From contig CALBAX010000097.1 of the NCBI GenBank assembly GCA_937926875.1, forward strand, positions 1-33,166: a stretch of 33,166 bases of DNA. The letters are read 5' to 3'. Position 1 is the stretch's first letter, and each line of letters begins with the position of its first letter. A program made the position numbers and the translations under genes. The notes under the pieces are model-generated. The model was given only the letters and a program-made list of their open reading frames with translations, had not been told where the DNA came from and did not search any database. Source of the DNA: an uncultured Desulfovibrio sp. Its GTDB lineage: Bacteria > Desulfobacterota > Desulfovibrionia > Desulfovibrionales > Desulfovibrionaceae. Below, one piece after another: positions 24,438-32,791 of the stretch.

Positions 24438-26056
24438 GTGCCTTTTCCTACCCATTCCGCTCCCTGCTTTACCTGGCATCTTCCGACGGACAGGATCATC
24501 TTTTGTGCGCCGGCCCTGCTTTTGCTGGGGCTGACACCGGAGACGGCGCCGCCGACCATGGCGGATTTTCTGGACCGGCTGCCGGAACCCCAGCGCCGCT
24601 TTTTGCAACGCCAGCGCGAGATGGCCCTGACAGGGAAGGGATCAGGCTGCCTGAGCTGCGCCTATACCTATAACGGCCGGCATGTCCGTGAAGACCTGAA
24701 CATCATCCAGAGTGATGCCGACGGCAGGGCGCAGACGGTCCTTGCCACGCTCGACCTGCTGGATGACGCCTCCCTGCCGGTAGGGGAGGACGGCGGTTAC
24801 TGGACCTATATCCGGAAGGAAGGGGACCTGCTGCTGGACGCCCGCTGCGCCGGCCTGCTGGGCCTGAGATCCGTGGCGGGGCCGCTGGACAGGACATCCC
24901 TGCGCCGTCTGCGCCGCCTCTACCGGGCGGCGGGGGCTTTGGCACGTTTGCGCCGCTGGCTGGACATCCCCCTGTGCGCGGGGCGGCAGACCCTGCTGCT
25001 CATGCCTTCCTGTTCCGAAGGGCAGCCCCTGCTGCTGACGGCCTCGGTTCTGAAGCGGGATGAAGGAGGGCGGGCCCAGGTGGTCTCGGGCAGCCTGGCG
25101 CCTTTTCTGGCGGGCAAGGCCGCTCCCGTGGGCGGTACCGATCGCCTGCTGCTGGCCATGGACGCCTGCAGCGACGGGCTTTGGGACTGGGACGCGACCA
25201 CCGGCAAGGTCTACTACAGCCAGAGCTATCTTTCCATGCTGGGGCACACGTCCGAGACCTATCCCGCCGATCTGGACTCATGGGTGCGTGCCGTGCATCC
25301 CGACGATTATGAGAAGACCGTGAACATGCAGATGCGGGTCGCGGCTTCCCCTGCGGAGGGGACTCCTTCTCCTGTACCTATCGCATCCGGCGGGCCGACG
25401 GTTCCTGGTTGTGGGTGCTGGGCCGGGGCTGTGTGACCAGCAGGGACAGCGGGGGCCGGGCCCTGCGCATTGTGGGCATGCACACGGACATCAGTTCCCT
25501 CCAGCACGACCGCAATGTGCTGGAAAAGAAGATCCGTATCGATCCGCTGACCGGCGTGTACAACCGCTACCATCTGGACGGGCTGCTCCAGCAGGTACAC
25601 AAGGACAGGGGCCCCCTGTGCATCCTCATGGCCGATGTCAACGGCCTGAAGATGATCAACGACCATCTCGGGCACCATGCCGGCGACGAACTGCTGCGTA
25701 CCGCGGCACAGCAGCTTTTGAAGCACATCCGGCAGGAGGACTGCCTTGCCCGCCTGGGCGGGGACGAGTTCGTGATGCTGTTGGCTTGCCCTGAGGAGGT
25801 GGTGCGCAAACGGCTGGCCGTCATCCGCGCGGCCCTGGCTGTCTGGAATGCCGACGGCGGCCTGCCGCTGGAGCTTTCCTTTGGCCTGGCCAGCTCTGAT
25901 GACGGGTCCGTGCCGCCCGAGGTGCTGCTGCGCCAGGCCGATGGCCGCATGATGGAGGAGAAGAAGCAGGTGCGGGCCGCTTCCCATGCCCGCATCCGGG
26001 CCTGGCTGGAAGCCCGCACGGGCCGGAAGGTCCCTGTGGACGATCCCCGGCTTTAG
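24438..26056 (+). pseudogene. PAS-GGDEF diguanylate cyclase gene split by a one-base frameshift
   Basis: Two overlapping frames encode one protein. The first (24438-25436) covers a PAS-like N-terminal region (about residues 70-225) and most of a PAS_3 fold (DRLLLAMDACSDGLWDWD onward, 235-308). At the G-run 25358-25361 the protein should continue as DSFSCTYRIRRADGSWLWVL, but that sequence is in the -1 frame, reached if the four Gs were five. The second frame then runs to 26056 with a full GGDEF domain: DPLTGVYNRYHLDGLL, RLGGDEFVMLL (GGDEF at 25757-25771) and the inhibitory-site RQED five residues before it. Restored length is 539 residues. The GTG at 24438 has GAGGG upstream; the ATG at 24558 is an alternative start. 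Pseudogene, sequencing error or slippage site are all possible. Confidence 0.8.
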
Positions 26057-26419
26057 CCGCTGCCGTCCCGTGAGGGACCGGGGGCCCGGCTGCCCCCTGC
26101 GGTGTGCATGCCTTTGTGCCTCGCGGCTGCCCCCTCCGGGCCGGGCGCGGAGGCGCGCTCTCCCTGCATGTCAGTTTTTCCCCCGCCTGTCCCTCCCCTT
26201 GTGGCAGGACGTATCACCGGGCCGCCTCCCTGCCTGGGCTCCGGCAGCGTCCACCTCTCCCGCCCCTCCCCGCCGCCCTGCCGTCATTCCCTGCTCCGCC
26301 CCGTGCGGGCCTGTCCCCTGACGGCCGTTCGCGCCTCCCCGCGCTTGACCAGGCGCGCCGGATATGGGAGACAGGGCTCAGACACGCATTTTTTCATGAC
26401 ATATATACGAGGAAAGACA
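26057..26419. other. Intergenic stretch upstream of era, no gene seen
   Basis: About 360 GC- and Pro-codon-rich bases. A frame continuous with era extends through it but has no ribosome binding site and is Pro/Arg-rich. I found no convincing promoter. Confidence 0.5.
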
Positions 26420-27349
26420 ATGAACGGTCAGAATCACCGTTGCGGCTGGGTCGCGCTCATGGGGCCGCCCAATGCCGGCAAATCGACGCTGCTGAACGGG
26501 CTCATGGGCCAGAAGGTGACCATCGTCACGCCCAAGCCCCAGACCACCCGCAACCAGATCGTGGGCATCCTGACGGATGACGATGCCCAGGCCATCTTCA
26601 TGGACACGCCCGGCCTGTCGCAGGTACGCGGCCGCCTGAGCAAGACCATGATCCAGGCCGTGTGGCAGAGCCTTGGCCAGGCCGACGTCATCATGCCCGT
26701 GCTGGACGCCCACCTGTACATCCGCCATCCCGAATATCTGGACCGCGACCTGGCTCCTGTGGCCGAGGCCCTGGCCAGTGACGAGCGGCCCATGGTGGTG
26801 GTGGCCAACAAGGTGGACCTGTTCGCCGACAAGAGCCGCATGCTGCCCCTGCTGACCCGTCTCAACGAGATGTGGCCCCGCGCCGAGATCTTCCCGGTGT
26901 CGGCCCTGAACAAGGACGGCCTGCCGGAGCTGGCGCGGCTCATCAAGCAGAAGCTGCCCGAGGGCGAGGCCCAGTTCCCCGAAGACCAGATCTCCACCGC
27001 GCCGGTGCGCTTCATGGCCGCCGAGATCGTACGCGAGAAGCTCTTCCTGCACCTGCGTCAGGAAGTGCCCTACGGCATCGCTGTGGACGTGGAGAACTGG
27101 GAAGAAGACCCCGAACGCGGGCAGACCATCATCCACGCCGTCATCTATGTGGCCCGTCCCATGCACAAGGGCATGGTCATCGGCCGCGGCGGCTCGGTGC
27201 TGAAGCAGGTGGGCATGGAGGCCCGTCAGGACATCCGCGAGCTCATCGGCGGCAAAGTGCATCTGGAACTGTGGGTCAAGGTCCGCGAGAACTGGACGGA
27301 AGACACGGCCTTCCTGCGCGAGCTGGGCATGGGGGCCGAATCCCTGTAG
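26420..27349 (+). CDS. era: GTPase Era
   Basis: A 309-residue GTPase that helps mature 16S rRNA and assemble the 30S subunit. G1 is GPPNAGKST (15-23), the switch I region has TPKPQTTRNQIVG (37-49), G3 is DTPG (62-65) and G4 is NKVD. The C-terminal KH domain has GMVIGRGGSVLKQVGMEAR. The ATG at 26420 follows GAGGAAA at a good distance; an ATG 8 codons upstream has none. yggS starts 11 bases after the stop, so the two are an operon. Confidence 0.96.
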   Translation: MNGQNHRCGWVALMGPPNAGKSTLLNGLMGQKVTIVTPKPQTTRNQIVGILTDDDAQAIFMDTPGLSQVRGRLSKTMIQAVWQSLGQADVIMPVLDAHLYIRHPEYLDRDLAPVAEALASDERPMVVVANKVDLFADKSRMLPLLTRLNEMWPRAEIFPVSALNKDGLPELARLIKQKLPEGEAQFPEDQISTAPVRFMAAEIVREKLFLHLRQEVPYGIAVDVENWEEDPERGQTIIHAVIYVARPMHKGMVIGRGGSVLKQVGMEARQDIRELIGGKVHLELWVKVRENWTEDTAFLRELGMGAESL

Positions 27350-27360
27350 AGGAAAGCATC

Positions 27361-28083
27361 ATGGATGATTCCGCCTTGCGTGAGCGCTATCGTTCCGTGC
27401 TGGAGCGGCTGGGCGAGGCCATCGCCCGTGCCGGCCGCAAGCCGGAAGAGGTGCGCCTGATCGCTGTTTCCAAGCTGCATCCGGCCGGGGACGTGGCCTG
27501 TGTGGCCGCCGCCGGGCAGGTGGATTTTGGCGAGAACTATGTGCAGGAGGCCCTGCAGAAACGGCAGGAGCTGGTGGCGCAGCCCCAGTGCCGTGACATC
27601 CGCTGGCACATGATCGGCCATGTCCAGAGCCGCAAGGCCGCGCAGGTGGCCGGGGCCTTTGCCCTGGTGCACACCCTGGATTCCGTCAAGCTGGCTGACG
27701 CCCTGGAAAAGCGCGCCGCCGCGCTGGACGTGGTCCAGCCCGTGCTGTGCGAGATCAACGTGGGCGAGGAGCCCCAGAAAGCCGGGATCATGGCCGATGC
27801 CCTGCCCGGACTGGCGGAACATGTGCTGGCGCATTGCCCCCATCTGGAGATGCAGGGGCTCATGTGCCTGCCGCCGGTCTTCGATGCGGGCGAGGCCGCG
27901 CGGCCCTACTTTGCCCGCCTGTACCGTCTGCGTGAGGACATGCGGGCGCGCACCGGCCTGCCGCTGCCCCATCTTTCCATGGGCATGTCCGGTGACTTCG
28001 CCGCTGCCGTGGCCGAAGGGGCCACCCTGGTGCGCATCGGCACGGACATCTTCGGTCCCCGTCCGTCCAAGGTCCCTGCCTGA
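27361..28083 (+). CDS. yggS: YggS-family pyridoxal phosphate homeostasis protein
   Basis: A 240-residue single-domain TIM-barrel PLP-binding protein (PLPBP/YggS). The PLP lysine is K38 in LIAVSKLHP (33-41). DFGENYVQEAL, WHMIGHVQSRK, MQGLMCLPP and HLSMGMSGDF are the family signatures, and VRIGTDIFGPR closes the barrel. Members have no known enzyme activity but keep PLP and amino-acid pools balanced. GAGGAAAG precedes the ATG. A strong terminator follows. Confidence 0.93.
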   Translation: MDDSALRERYRSVLERLGEAIARAGRKPEEVRLIAVSKLHPAGDVACVAAAGQVDFGENYVQEALQKRQELVAQPQCRDIRWHMIGHVQSRKAAQVAGAFALVHTLDSVKLADALEKRAAALDVVQPVLCEINVGEEPQKAGIMADALPGLAEHVLAHCPHLEMQGLMCLPPVFDAGEAARPYFARLYRLREDMRARTGLPLPHLSMGMSGDFAAAVAEGATLVRIGTDIFGPRPSKVPA

Positions 28084-28109
28084 TGCACGGACCACCACGA
28101 GGATACGAG

Positions 28110-28139
28110 AGGAGCCTGTCACGGACAGGCTCCTTTTTT
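28110..28139 (+). terminator. Rho-independent terminator of era-yggS
   Basis: AGGAGCCTGTC (28110-28120) and GACAGGCTCCT (28124-28134) form a perfect 11-bp stem with a 3-base loop and a run of Ts. Confidence 0.95.
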
Positions 28140-28264
28140 ATGGCCTCGCCTTCCCTCAGGGGGGATGCGGCAGCGTGTCCCCTTTCCCCGAGGCAGGGGC
28201 CTTTTGCGTGGGGGGCCTTGCCGGCTTCGCAGGCTGGGCAGGGCAGCGGGCCTCCCCCGTCATC

Positions 28265-28528
28265 CTAGGAGCCGGACAGGGCGACCGCCTCGCGGCCCCG
28301 GCCATGGCCGTACCGCCCGCAGCCAGTCCCGTGCCGCCCGTGGTCGCGGGCCGCTCCCGTCCCTGCGCTGTCTTCCTTTTCCTGCCGGGCCTGTGTCCTG
28401 GCGGCATGCAAGGCATCCTGCACGGCGGAGCAGGGCCCGTGACGGTGTCCATGCCGTGACTGCTGCCCGGGCTGCTGGCCATGGCGATGCCGGGCCCTTT
28501 GGTGGCAAGAGGCGTGCTGGTCGTTCAT
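28265..28528 (-). CDS. Small His-rich protein, candidate metal binder
   Basis: An 87-residue soluble protein with 11 histidines and 3 cysteines, mostly in two clusters: HASCHQRARHRHG (5-17) with SRHGHRHGPC (24-33), and DHGRHGTGCGRYGHGRG (62-78). Between them is a charged helix (AVQDALHAARTQARQEKEDS). I recognise no family. The composition suggests metal binding or storage. The ATG at 28528 has GGAGGA 6 bases upstream, an excellent site, and third-codon GC is high, so it is a real gene. A near copy of the DUF134-gene palindrome lies exactly 13 bases ahead of the start codon, which ties it to the cluster upstream. Confidence 0.72.
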   Translation of the reverse strand: MNDQHASCHQRARHRHGQQPGQQSRHGHRHGPCSAVQDALHAARTQARQEKEDSAGTGAARDHGRHGTGCGRYGHGRGREAVALSGS

Positions 28529-28541
28529 GACGTCCTCCTTT

Positions 28542-28559
28542 TTTGAAATATATTCCATA
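28542..28559 (-). promoter_or_regulatory. Second copy of the DUF134-cluster operator
   Basis: Plus-strand TTTGAAATATATTCCATA matches the perfect palindrome at 29993-30010 in 16 of 18 positions. Thirteen bases separate it from the start codon of the His-rich gene, the same spacing as at the first copy. A TATATT inside it could be the -10. Confidence 0.7.
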
Positions 28560-28767
28560 ATGAAAACCTGAAAAAGCGGGATGCGCCTTCCTTTGCCGGC
28601 CGCACGATGCGTTGCCGGTGCCACTGTTGCCACAGGGGCCTGCCGGGACGCTGTGGCGCCCGGCAGACAGGCGCATCCGTCCGTCACGGTGTCCGCGCCA
28701 CGCCTTCCGGTGGGCAGAGGCCGTTGCCGGGAGATGCCTGCGGGCCGTCCGCAGACGGCATGGCCCA

Positions 28768-29454
28768 TCAGGCGTGCCGGGCCTCCCATTCCAGCAGACA
28801 GGCCCCCAGAGGCAGCGCCTGATGGAGGAATTCCTCGCGGCCCATCTGCGCGGGGTCATAGGTCAGCAGGGCGGAGCCGGTGACGGCGTTGAACGTGGCA
28901 TCCCGGATGCCGGTCCCTTCGCACAGCAGCCGGTGCAGGGCCCCGAACGTGTCGTTTTCCCGGAACAGGGGGTGGCGCAGACGGACACGTCCGTCGCTGA
29001 AATGGTGGATGCTGTCCAGCAGGGCACGCATGGCGGCTTCCATGTCCGCGCTGTCCACAGCTGCAGCCGCCGAAGTTTCGGTGCCTGGGCCTGGGGGAAG
29101 GGCCTGCACGTCGATGGCCTCCGCCCCGGCGTCATGTGGTGACGCGGCAGGCAGGAAGGCGCGCACGGTCTCGCCCACGGTGGTCTGACGTTGCAGGAGG
29201 CCGGTCAGCAGCTCGTCGAGGGACGGGGCGTCCGTCTGGCGTCGGCCCTTGCCGCCCTTGCCGCCCTTGCCGCTGCCGCTCCCCCTCATGCTGCCGCCGT
29301 GCGGGGCGCCGCTTTTGCCGCATCCCATGCCTTTGCCGGCGCCGCCGCCCTTGCCGCTGCCCAGCCCCTGGCTGATGGTCTGCAAAAGGCCGCTGCCGGC
29401 CAGTCCCTTGCCTGCCATGCCCAGCAGGCCCATGCCGAGTTTCGTCCAGAGCAT
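28768..29454 (-). CDS. HMA2-like (heavy-metal-associated) domain protein with Gly/Lys-rich linker
   Basis: A 228-residue protein in three parts. Residues 1-32 are a glycine-rich hydrophobic stretch (KLGMGLLGMAGKGLAGSGLL) that may lie in or on the membrane. Residues 33-72 are Gly/Lys/Ser low complexity with one Cys (MGCGKSG) and the repeat GKGGKGGKG. Residues 148-225 (SDGRVRLRHPLFRENDTF, then TGIRDATFNAVTGSALLTYD) resemble the HMA2 domain, a ferredoxin-like fold related to heavy-metal-associated domains but lacking CxxC. AAGGAG lies 8 bases before the ATG at 29454, and the gene follows DUF134 by 72 bases. A metal-handling or membrane-adaptor role is inferred. Confidence 0.72.
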   Translation of the reverse strand: MLWTKLGMGLLGMAGKGLAGSGLLQTISQGLGSGKGGGAGKGMGCGKSGAPHGGSMRGSGSGKGGKGGKGRRQTDAPSLDELLTGLLQRQTTVGETVRAFLPAASPHDAGAEAIDVQALPPGPGTETSAAAAVDSADMEAAMRALLDSIHHFSDGRVRLRHPLFRENDTFGALHRLLCEGTGIRDATFNAVTGSALLTYDPAQMGREEFLHQALPLGACLLEWEARHA

Positions 29455-29526
29455 GTCTGTCGCTCCTTTGCGCCGCCCCTGTACGGCGTCATGCCGCCTG
29501 CGCCGGTGTGCGTCGTTGGCCGGACA

Positions 29527-29979
29527 TCACGCCGATGTCCGCCGTCCCCTGCCGTGTCCGAAGCCGTGCCCGCCACGCGGCCGGGCAGGGGGACACGGGA
29601 CCTCCGCCTGTGCTGCTGTCCCGGGCGTCCGTTCCTCGCCATCCCGCTGCTGCCCGTGTCCACCGTGATGGCCGTGTCCGCCAGCGTGGTCCGGGCAGCG
29701 CAGCCGCACGGGGCCGCCCTCCATGACCAGGGGCAGTCCCCGGGTCAGGGCCTGGGCCACTCGCCGGCGCGCTTCGGCCAGCAGACGGCAGAACGTGGGC
29801 GGGGAGATCTCCATCTGCCGGGCGGCCTCTTCCTGTGGCAGCCCTTCGGCATCGGCCAGGCGCAGGGCCTCCAGCATGTCCAGGCCCAGCGTCACGGCGG
29901 GTGCGTCGCTCCCTGTCTCAGGGAAAAAGCGCCGGCAACAGGGTCTGGCGGTGATGAGACGCAGTTTTTGCGGTCGCAT
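29527..29979 (-). CDS. DUF134 putative DNA-binding protein with His-rich tail
   Basis: A 150-residue protein. Residues 1-95 match the DUF134 plan: a basic N terminus (MRPQKLRLI), LDMLEALRLADAEGLPQEEA (34-53) and the helix-turn-helix AARQMEISPPTFCRLLAEAR (52-71), related to sigma region 4, then ALTRGLPLVMEGG. Residues 95-142 are His/Gly-rich (CPDHAGGHGHHGGHG, then GGHGFGHGRG) with cysteines 95 and 129, a likely metal-sensing or metal-binding tail. I start at the ATG at 29979 with AGGA upstream; the longer frame would run across the operator. It is the first gene of DUF134-HMA2 and probably controls itself and the His-rich gene through the shared palindrome. Confidence 0.85.
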   Translation of the reverse strand: MRPQKLRLITARPCCRRFFPETGSDAPAVTLGLDMLEALRLADAEGLPQEEAARQMEISPPTFCRLLAEARRRVAQALTRGLPLVMEGGPVRLRCPDHAGGHGHHGGHGQQRDGEERTPGTAAQAEVPCPPARPRGGHGFGHGRGRRTSA

Positions 29980-29992
29980 GGGACATCCTTGA

Positions 29993-30010
29993 TTTGAAAT
30001 ATATTTCAAA
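29993..30010 (-). promoter_or_regulatory. Perfect 18-bp palindromic operator of the DUF134 operon
   Basis: TTTGAAATATATTTCAAA is fully self-complementary. It lies 13 bases upstream of the DUF134 start codon and overlaps the end of a putative -10 box, where a bound protein would block transcription. Confidence 0.75.
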
Positions 30011-30035
30011 ATAACGCTACCAGCAGGGAAGTCAA
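30008..30035 (-). promoter_or_regulatory. Candidate promoter of the DUF134 operon
   Basis: Minus-strand TTGACT (30030-30035), 16 bases, then TATTTT (30008-30013), whose last bases are the first bases of the palindromic operator. Confidence 0.5.
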
Positions 30036-30078
30036 GAGGCACACGGGCAGATGCGCAGCCCTTCCGGCGGCAGGGGCC

Positions 30079-30112
30079 AAAAAACAAGGGAGCTCCCGCG
30101 GGAGCCCCCTTG
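30079..30112 (-). terminator. Rho-independent terminator of rlmB
   Basis: CAAGGGAGCTCCC (30085-30097) pairs with GGAGCCCCCTTG (30101-30112) with one mismatch region, and adenines at 30079-30084 give the U-run. It is about 90 bases past the rlmB stop. Confidence 0.8.
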
Positions 30113-30202
30113 CCGGCCGCGCTGCCCGCGGCCTTTCCTGTTGACGCCTGTTGGCGGCCAAGCTATTTTCGCCCCAGCATGCGGCGCAGGGGCTTGTGTC
30201 TG

Positions 30203-30988
30203 CTATCCCTGGCCGCGCATGGCGGCCAGCCCCAGCAGGATGGCGCCTGCCTGGGCCACGTTGAGCGAATCGAACTTGCGCGCCAGCGGGATGCGCAGCA
30301 TCCGGCCGCAGCGCTTGGCCACACCGGGGCGCAGGCCCTTGTCTTCATTGCCCAGCACCAGGACGGCGGGCAGCTGCATGGCGTGTTCGAAAGCGTCGGC
30401 GGCGTCAGGGCCGCAGCCCGCGCCGTAGATGCTGAACCCCGCCTCCTCGGCCTCGTCCAGCGCATGGGCCAGATTGGTCACCCGGGCCACGGGCAGGCGC
30501 TCCAGGGCCCCGGCAGCGGCGCGATGGGCCGCAGGGCCCAGGTAGGCGCTGTTGTGACGGGGCAGGATCACGCCCGCGCCGCCCAGGGCATACAGGGTGC
30601 GGCACAGGGTGCCCACGTTGCCCGGATCCTGGACCTGGTCCAGGGCCACCACCAGCGGCAGGGGCGCTTCGGAAGCGGCTTGCAGCACGTCCGCCAGATC
30701 GCGGAAATCCGTGGCCGTCAGACGCGCCACCACGCCCTGATGGTTGAGTGGTGCGGCCTCGTTGCCGTTCTGCTGGGCGGCCTCGCGGCAGAGCCTGTCC
30801 AGGGCGGCCTGATCCACCAGACTGAAGCGGACGCCGCTTTGGCGGCACAGCTGCTGTACGTCCTGGGCATCCCGGGTACGCAGGCCTTTTTTGCAAAAGA
30901 CGAGGTCGATGCGCTGCGGGTCGTTCCGCAAAAGTTCCAGTACGGGCTTCATGCCCGGCAGGAGCGGGGTCTCGGAAGTTTGATTCAT
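30203..30988 (-). CDS. rlmB: TrmH/SpoU-family 23S rRNA 2'-O-methyltransferase (RlmB-like)
   Basis: A 261-residue RNA methyltransferase. An N-terminal substrate-binding domain (LLPGMKPVLELLRNDPQRID) leads to the SPOUT knot with motif 1 ALDQVQDPGNVGTLCRTLYA, motif 2 LVLGNEDKGLRPGV and motif 3 IPLARKFDSLNVAQAGAILL. Full-length RlmB methylates G2251 of 23S rRNA; other TrmH-family members act on tRNA or other rRNA sites, so the exact target is inferred. The ATG at 30988 has GGAGA 6 bases upstream; the 50-codon extension overlaps the divergent mltD start region and is rejected. Confidence 0.85.
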   Translation of the reverse strand: MNQTSETPLLPGMKPVLELLRNDPQRIDLVFCKKGLRTRDAQDVQQLCRQSGVRFSLVDQAALDRLCREAAQQNGNEAAPLNHQGVVARLTATDFRDLADVLQAASEAPLPLVVALDQVQDPGNVGTLCRTLYALGGAGVILPRHNSAYLGPAAHRAAAGALERLPVARVTNLAHALDEAEEAGFSIYGAGCGPDAADAFEHAMQLPAVLVLGNEDKGLRPGVAKRCGRMLRIPLARKFDSLNVAQAGAILLGLAAMRGQG

Positions 30989-31101
30989 GGCGTCTCCATG
31001 AGCGGGGGCGTTGTTGCAGGGAGGGGCCGGGAAGAGGTCCCGATCCGTTTTTGTGTACGCAGCTTCCCGGCACATGGCAAGCCGGGGGCACGGGAGTAAG
31101 C

Positions 31102-32742
31102 ATGTTCTTTCCTGATTGGCCCGGCAGGGGCCGCGCACGTCTGGGGGTGCTTTGTATTCTGGCCTTCTGTCTGCTGCTGGCAGGCGGCTGCGGCAGCAAA
31201 CAGAAAAAAGGACAGCCCCTTTCCATGCCGTCCCTCATCATCCCCGGCGACGAGGGCGGCGAGCCTTTGACCCCTGCGGAACTGACCGCCTTCCAGAGCA
31301 CGGCCCGCATCGACCGCGACATCCACAAGGCCTCCATGCCGGACGTCGTCCTGCAATACAAGCACTTCCTGCGCAAGGGGCGCGGGACCATGAGCGTCTT
31401 TTCCCGCAATGCCGAACCCTATCTGGGCTATGCCCGCAAGGTCTTCCGTTCGCGTGGCATGCCTGAAGAACTGGCCTATCTGGCCCTGGTGGAGAGCGGC
31501 TATCGCCCCGATGCGGAATCCCGTGTGGGGGCCCTGGGCGCCTGGCAGTTCATGCCCTATACCGGCATGAAATACGGCCTGACCCAGGACTGGTGGCTGG
31601 ACGAACGTCTGGACCCCTACCGCGCCACCGAGGCCGCTGCCGATTATCTCCAGAAACTGTACGGGGACTTCCGTGACTGGCCCACGGCCATCGCCGCCTA
31701 CAATGCCGGCGAAGGCAAGATGAGCCGTGCCAAGGAGGGCACGGGGGCCCGGAATTTCTATGAAGTGGTGGAGCGCAACCACAAGCTGGACGAAAAAGCC
31801 CGTCTGCGGCCCGAGACCGTGCAGTATGTGCCGCGCTTCCTGGCCATGAGCAAGATCATGCGCAACCTGCCCCAGCTGGGCTTCACGCCCGTGGACCAGG
31901 ACAAGCCCGCCCCGGTCCGTCGTCTGACGGCCCGCCCCGGTACCGACCTCATGGCTCTGAGTCGTGCCTGTGGCCTGAGCTGGGAAAGCTTCCAGGGCTA
32001 TAACCTGCATCACAAGCGGACCATCTCGTCCACCGAGCGCTCTACCTTCGTCTATGTGCCGGTCCAGAACGAGGCCCAGGCCCAGGCATTCCTGCGTTCG
32101 CCGTCGGCCTCGGCCTTTGCCAACTGGCGTCCCACCAAGGTGCAGACCTCGTCCGACTCCCTGGCCCGGATCAGCAAGCGCAGCGGTGTGCCCCTGGAAC
32201 GCATCCAGGCCGCCAACCCCGAAAAGAAGAAGATCTACGCCGGGGATACCCTGCTGTTGCCGCGCGGTGTGCCCATGTCGCCTTCGGCCGTGGCCGCGGC
32301 GGACGGGAAGCCCTCACGGAAAGAGCGCTCGTCCGACCGGGACAGACAGGAACGCAGGGCCGAACCTTCGGGCGGCGTCTACGTGCTGCGGCCCAATGAT
32401 ACCCTTTACGGCGTGGCCCGGCAGTTCGGCGTTTCGGTCAGCGATCTGCAGGCCTGCAACAATATCGACGACCCCAGCCAGCTGCAGGTGGGGCAGCGCC
32501 TGACCATCCCCGGCAAGGGCGGCGCCACAGCGTCGCGTCCGTCTTCTCCCGAGCGGCAGGGTTCGCAGAAGGGCAAGGCAGCCCGTGCTTCCCGCACCAA
32601 GACCTATACCATCCAGGCCGGTGACAGCCTGTGGGGCATCGCCCGCAAGAACGATGTCTCGGTGGAGGACATCAAGCGCTGGAATGACGGGGTCGACGCC
32701 CAGAACCTGCGCGTGGGCAGCACCCTGATCGTGGGGGATTAG
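31102..32742 (+). CDS. mltD: Membrane-bound lytic murein transglycosylase D-like lipoprotein with LysM domains
   Basis: A 546-residue envelope enzyme. A signal peptide (VLCILAFCLLLAGG) ends at C30 in AGGCGS, a probable lipoprotein site although Ala rather than Leu is at -3. The SLT domain spans about 100-215 with catalytic E131 in YLALVESGYRPDAES and GALGAWQFMPYTG and AIAAYNAGEGK. LysM modules are clear at 426-470 (VYVLRPNDTLYGVARQFGV) and 501-544 (TYTIQAGDSLWGIARKNDV), and a weaker one lies at 346-388. It cleaves peptidoglycan to 1,6-anhydromuropeptides. GGGAG precedes the ATG at 31102; a TTG 17 codons upstream is less likely. A terminator follows. Confidence 0.92.
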   Translation: MFFPDWPGRGRARLGVLCILAFCLLLAGGCGSKQKKGQPLSMPSLIIPGDEGGEPLTPAELTAFQSTARIDRDIHKASMPDVVLQYKHFLRKGRGTMSVFSRNAEPYLGYARKVFRSRGMPEELAYLALVESGYRPDAESRVGALGAWQFMPYTGMKYGLTQDWWLDERLDPYRATEAAADYLQKLYGDFRDWPTAIAAYNAGEGKMSRAKEGTGARNFYEVVERNHKLDEKARLRPETVQYVPRFLAMSKIMRNLPQLGFTPVDQDKPAPVRRLTARPGTDLMALSRACGLSWESFQGYNLHHKRTISSTERSTFVYVPVQNEAQAQAFLRSPSASAFANWRPTKVQTSSDSLARISKRSGVPLERIQAANPEKKKIYAGDTLLLPRGVPMSPSAVAAADGKPSRKERSSDRDRQERRAEPSGGVYVLRPNDTLYGVARQFGVSVSDLQACNNIDDPSQLQVGQRLTIPGKGGATASRPSSPERQGSQKGKAARASRTKTYTIQAGDSLWGIARKNDVSVEDIKRWNDGVDAQNLRVGSTLIVGD

Positions 32743-32760
32743 GATCATCAGCCATGACAG

Positions 32761-32791
32761 GCCGGGAAGGGGAGATCTTTCCCGGCTTTTT
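32761..32791 (+). terminator. Rho-independent terminator of mltD
   Basis: GCCGGGAA (32761-32768) pairs with TTCCCGGC (32779-32786), followed by TTTTT, 18 bases after the stop. Confidence 0.9.

Noticed and set aside
26345..26373. TTGACC box upstream of era as a promoter
   Set aside because: At 17 bases spacing the -10 would be GAGACA, which is too far from consensus to call.
26102..26419. N-terminal extension of Era
   Set aside because: The extension is Pro/Arg-rich, lacks a ribosome binding site and is not part of the Era fold; GAGGAAA marks the ATG at 26420.
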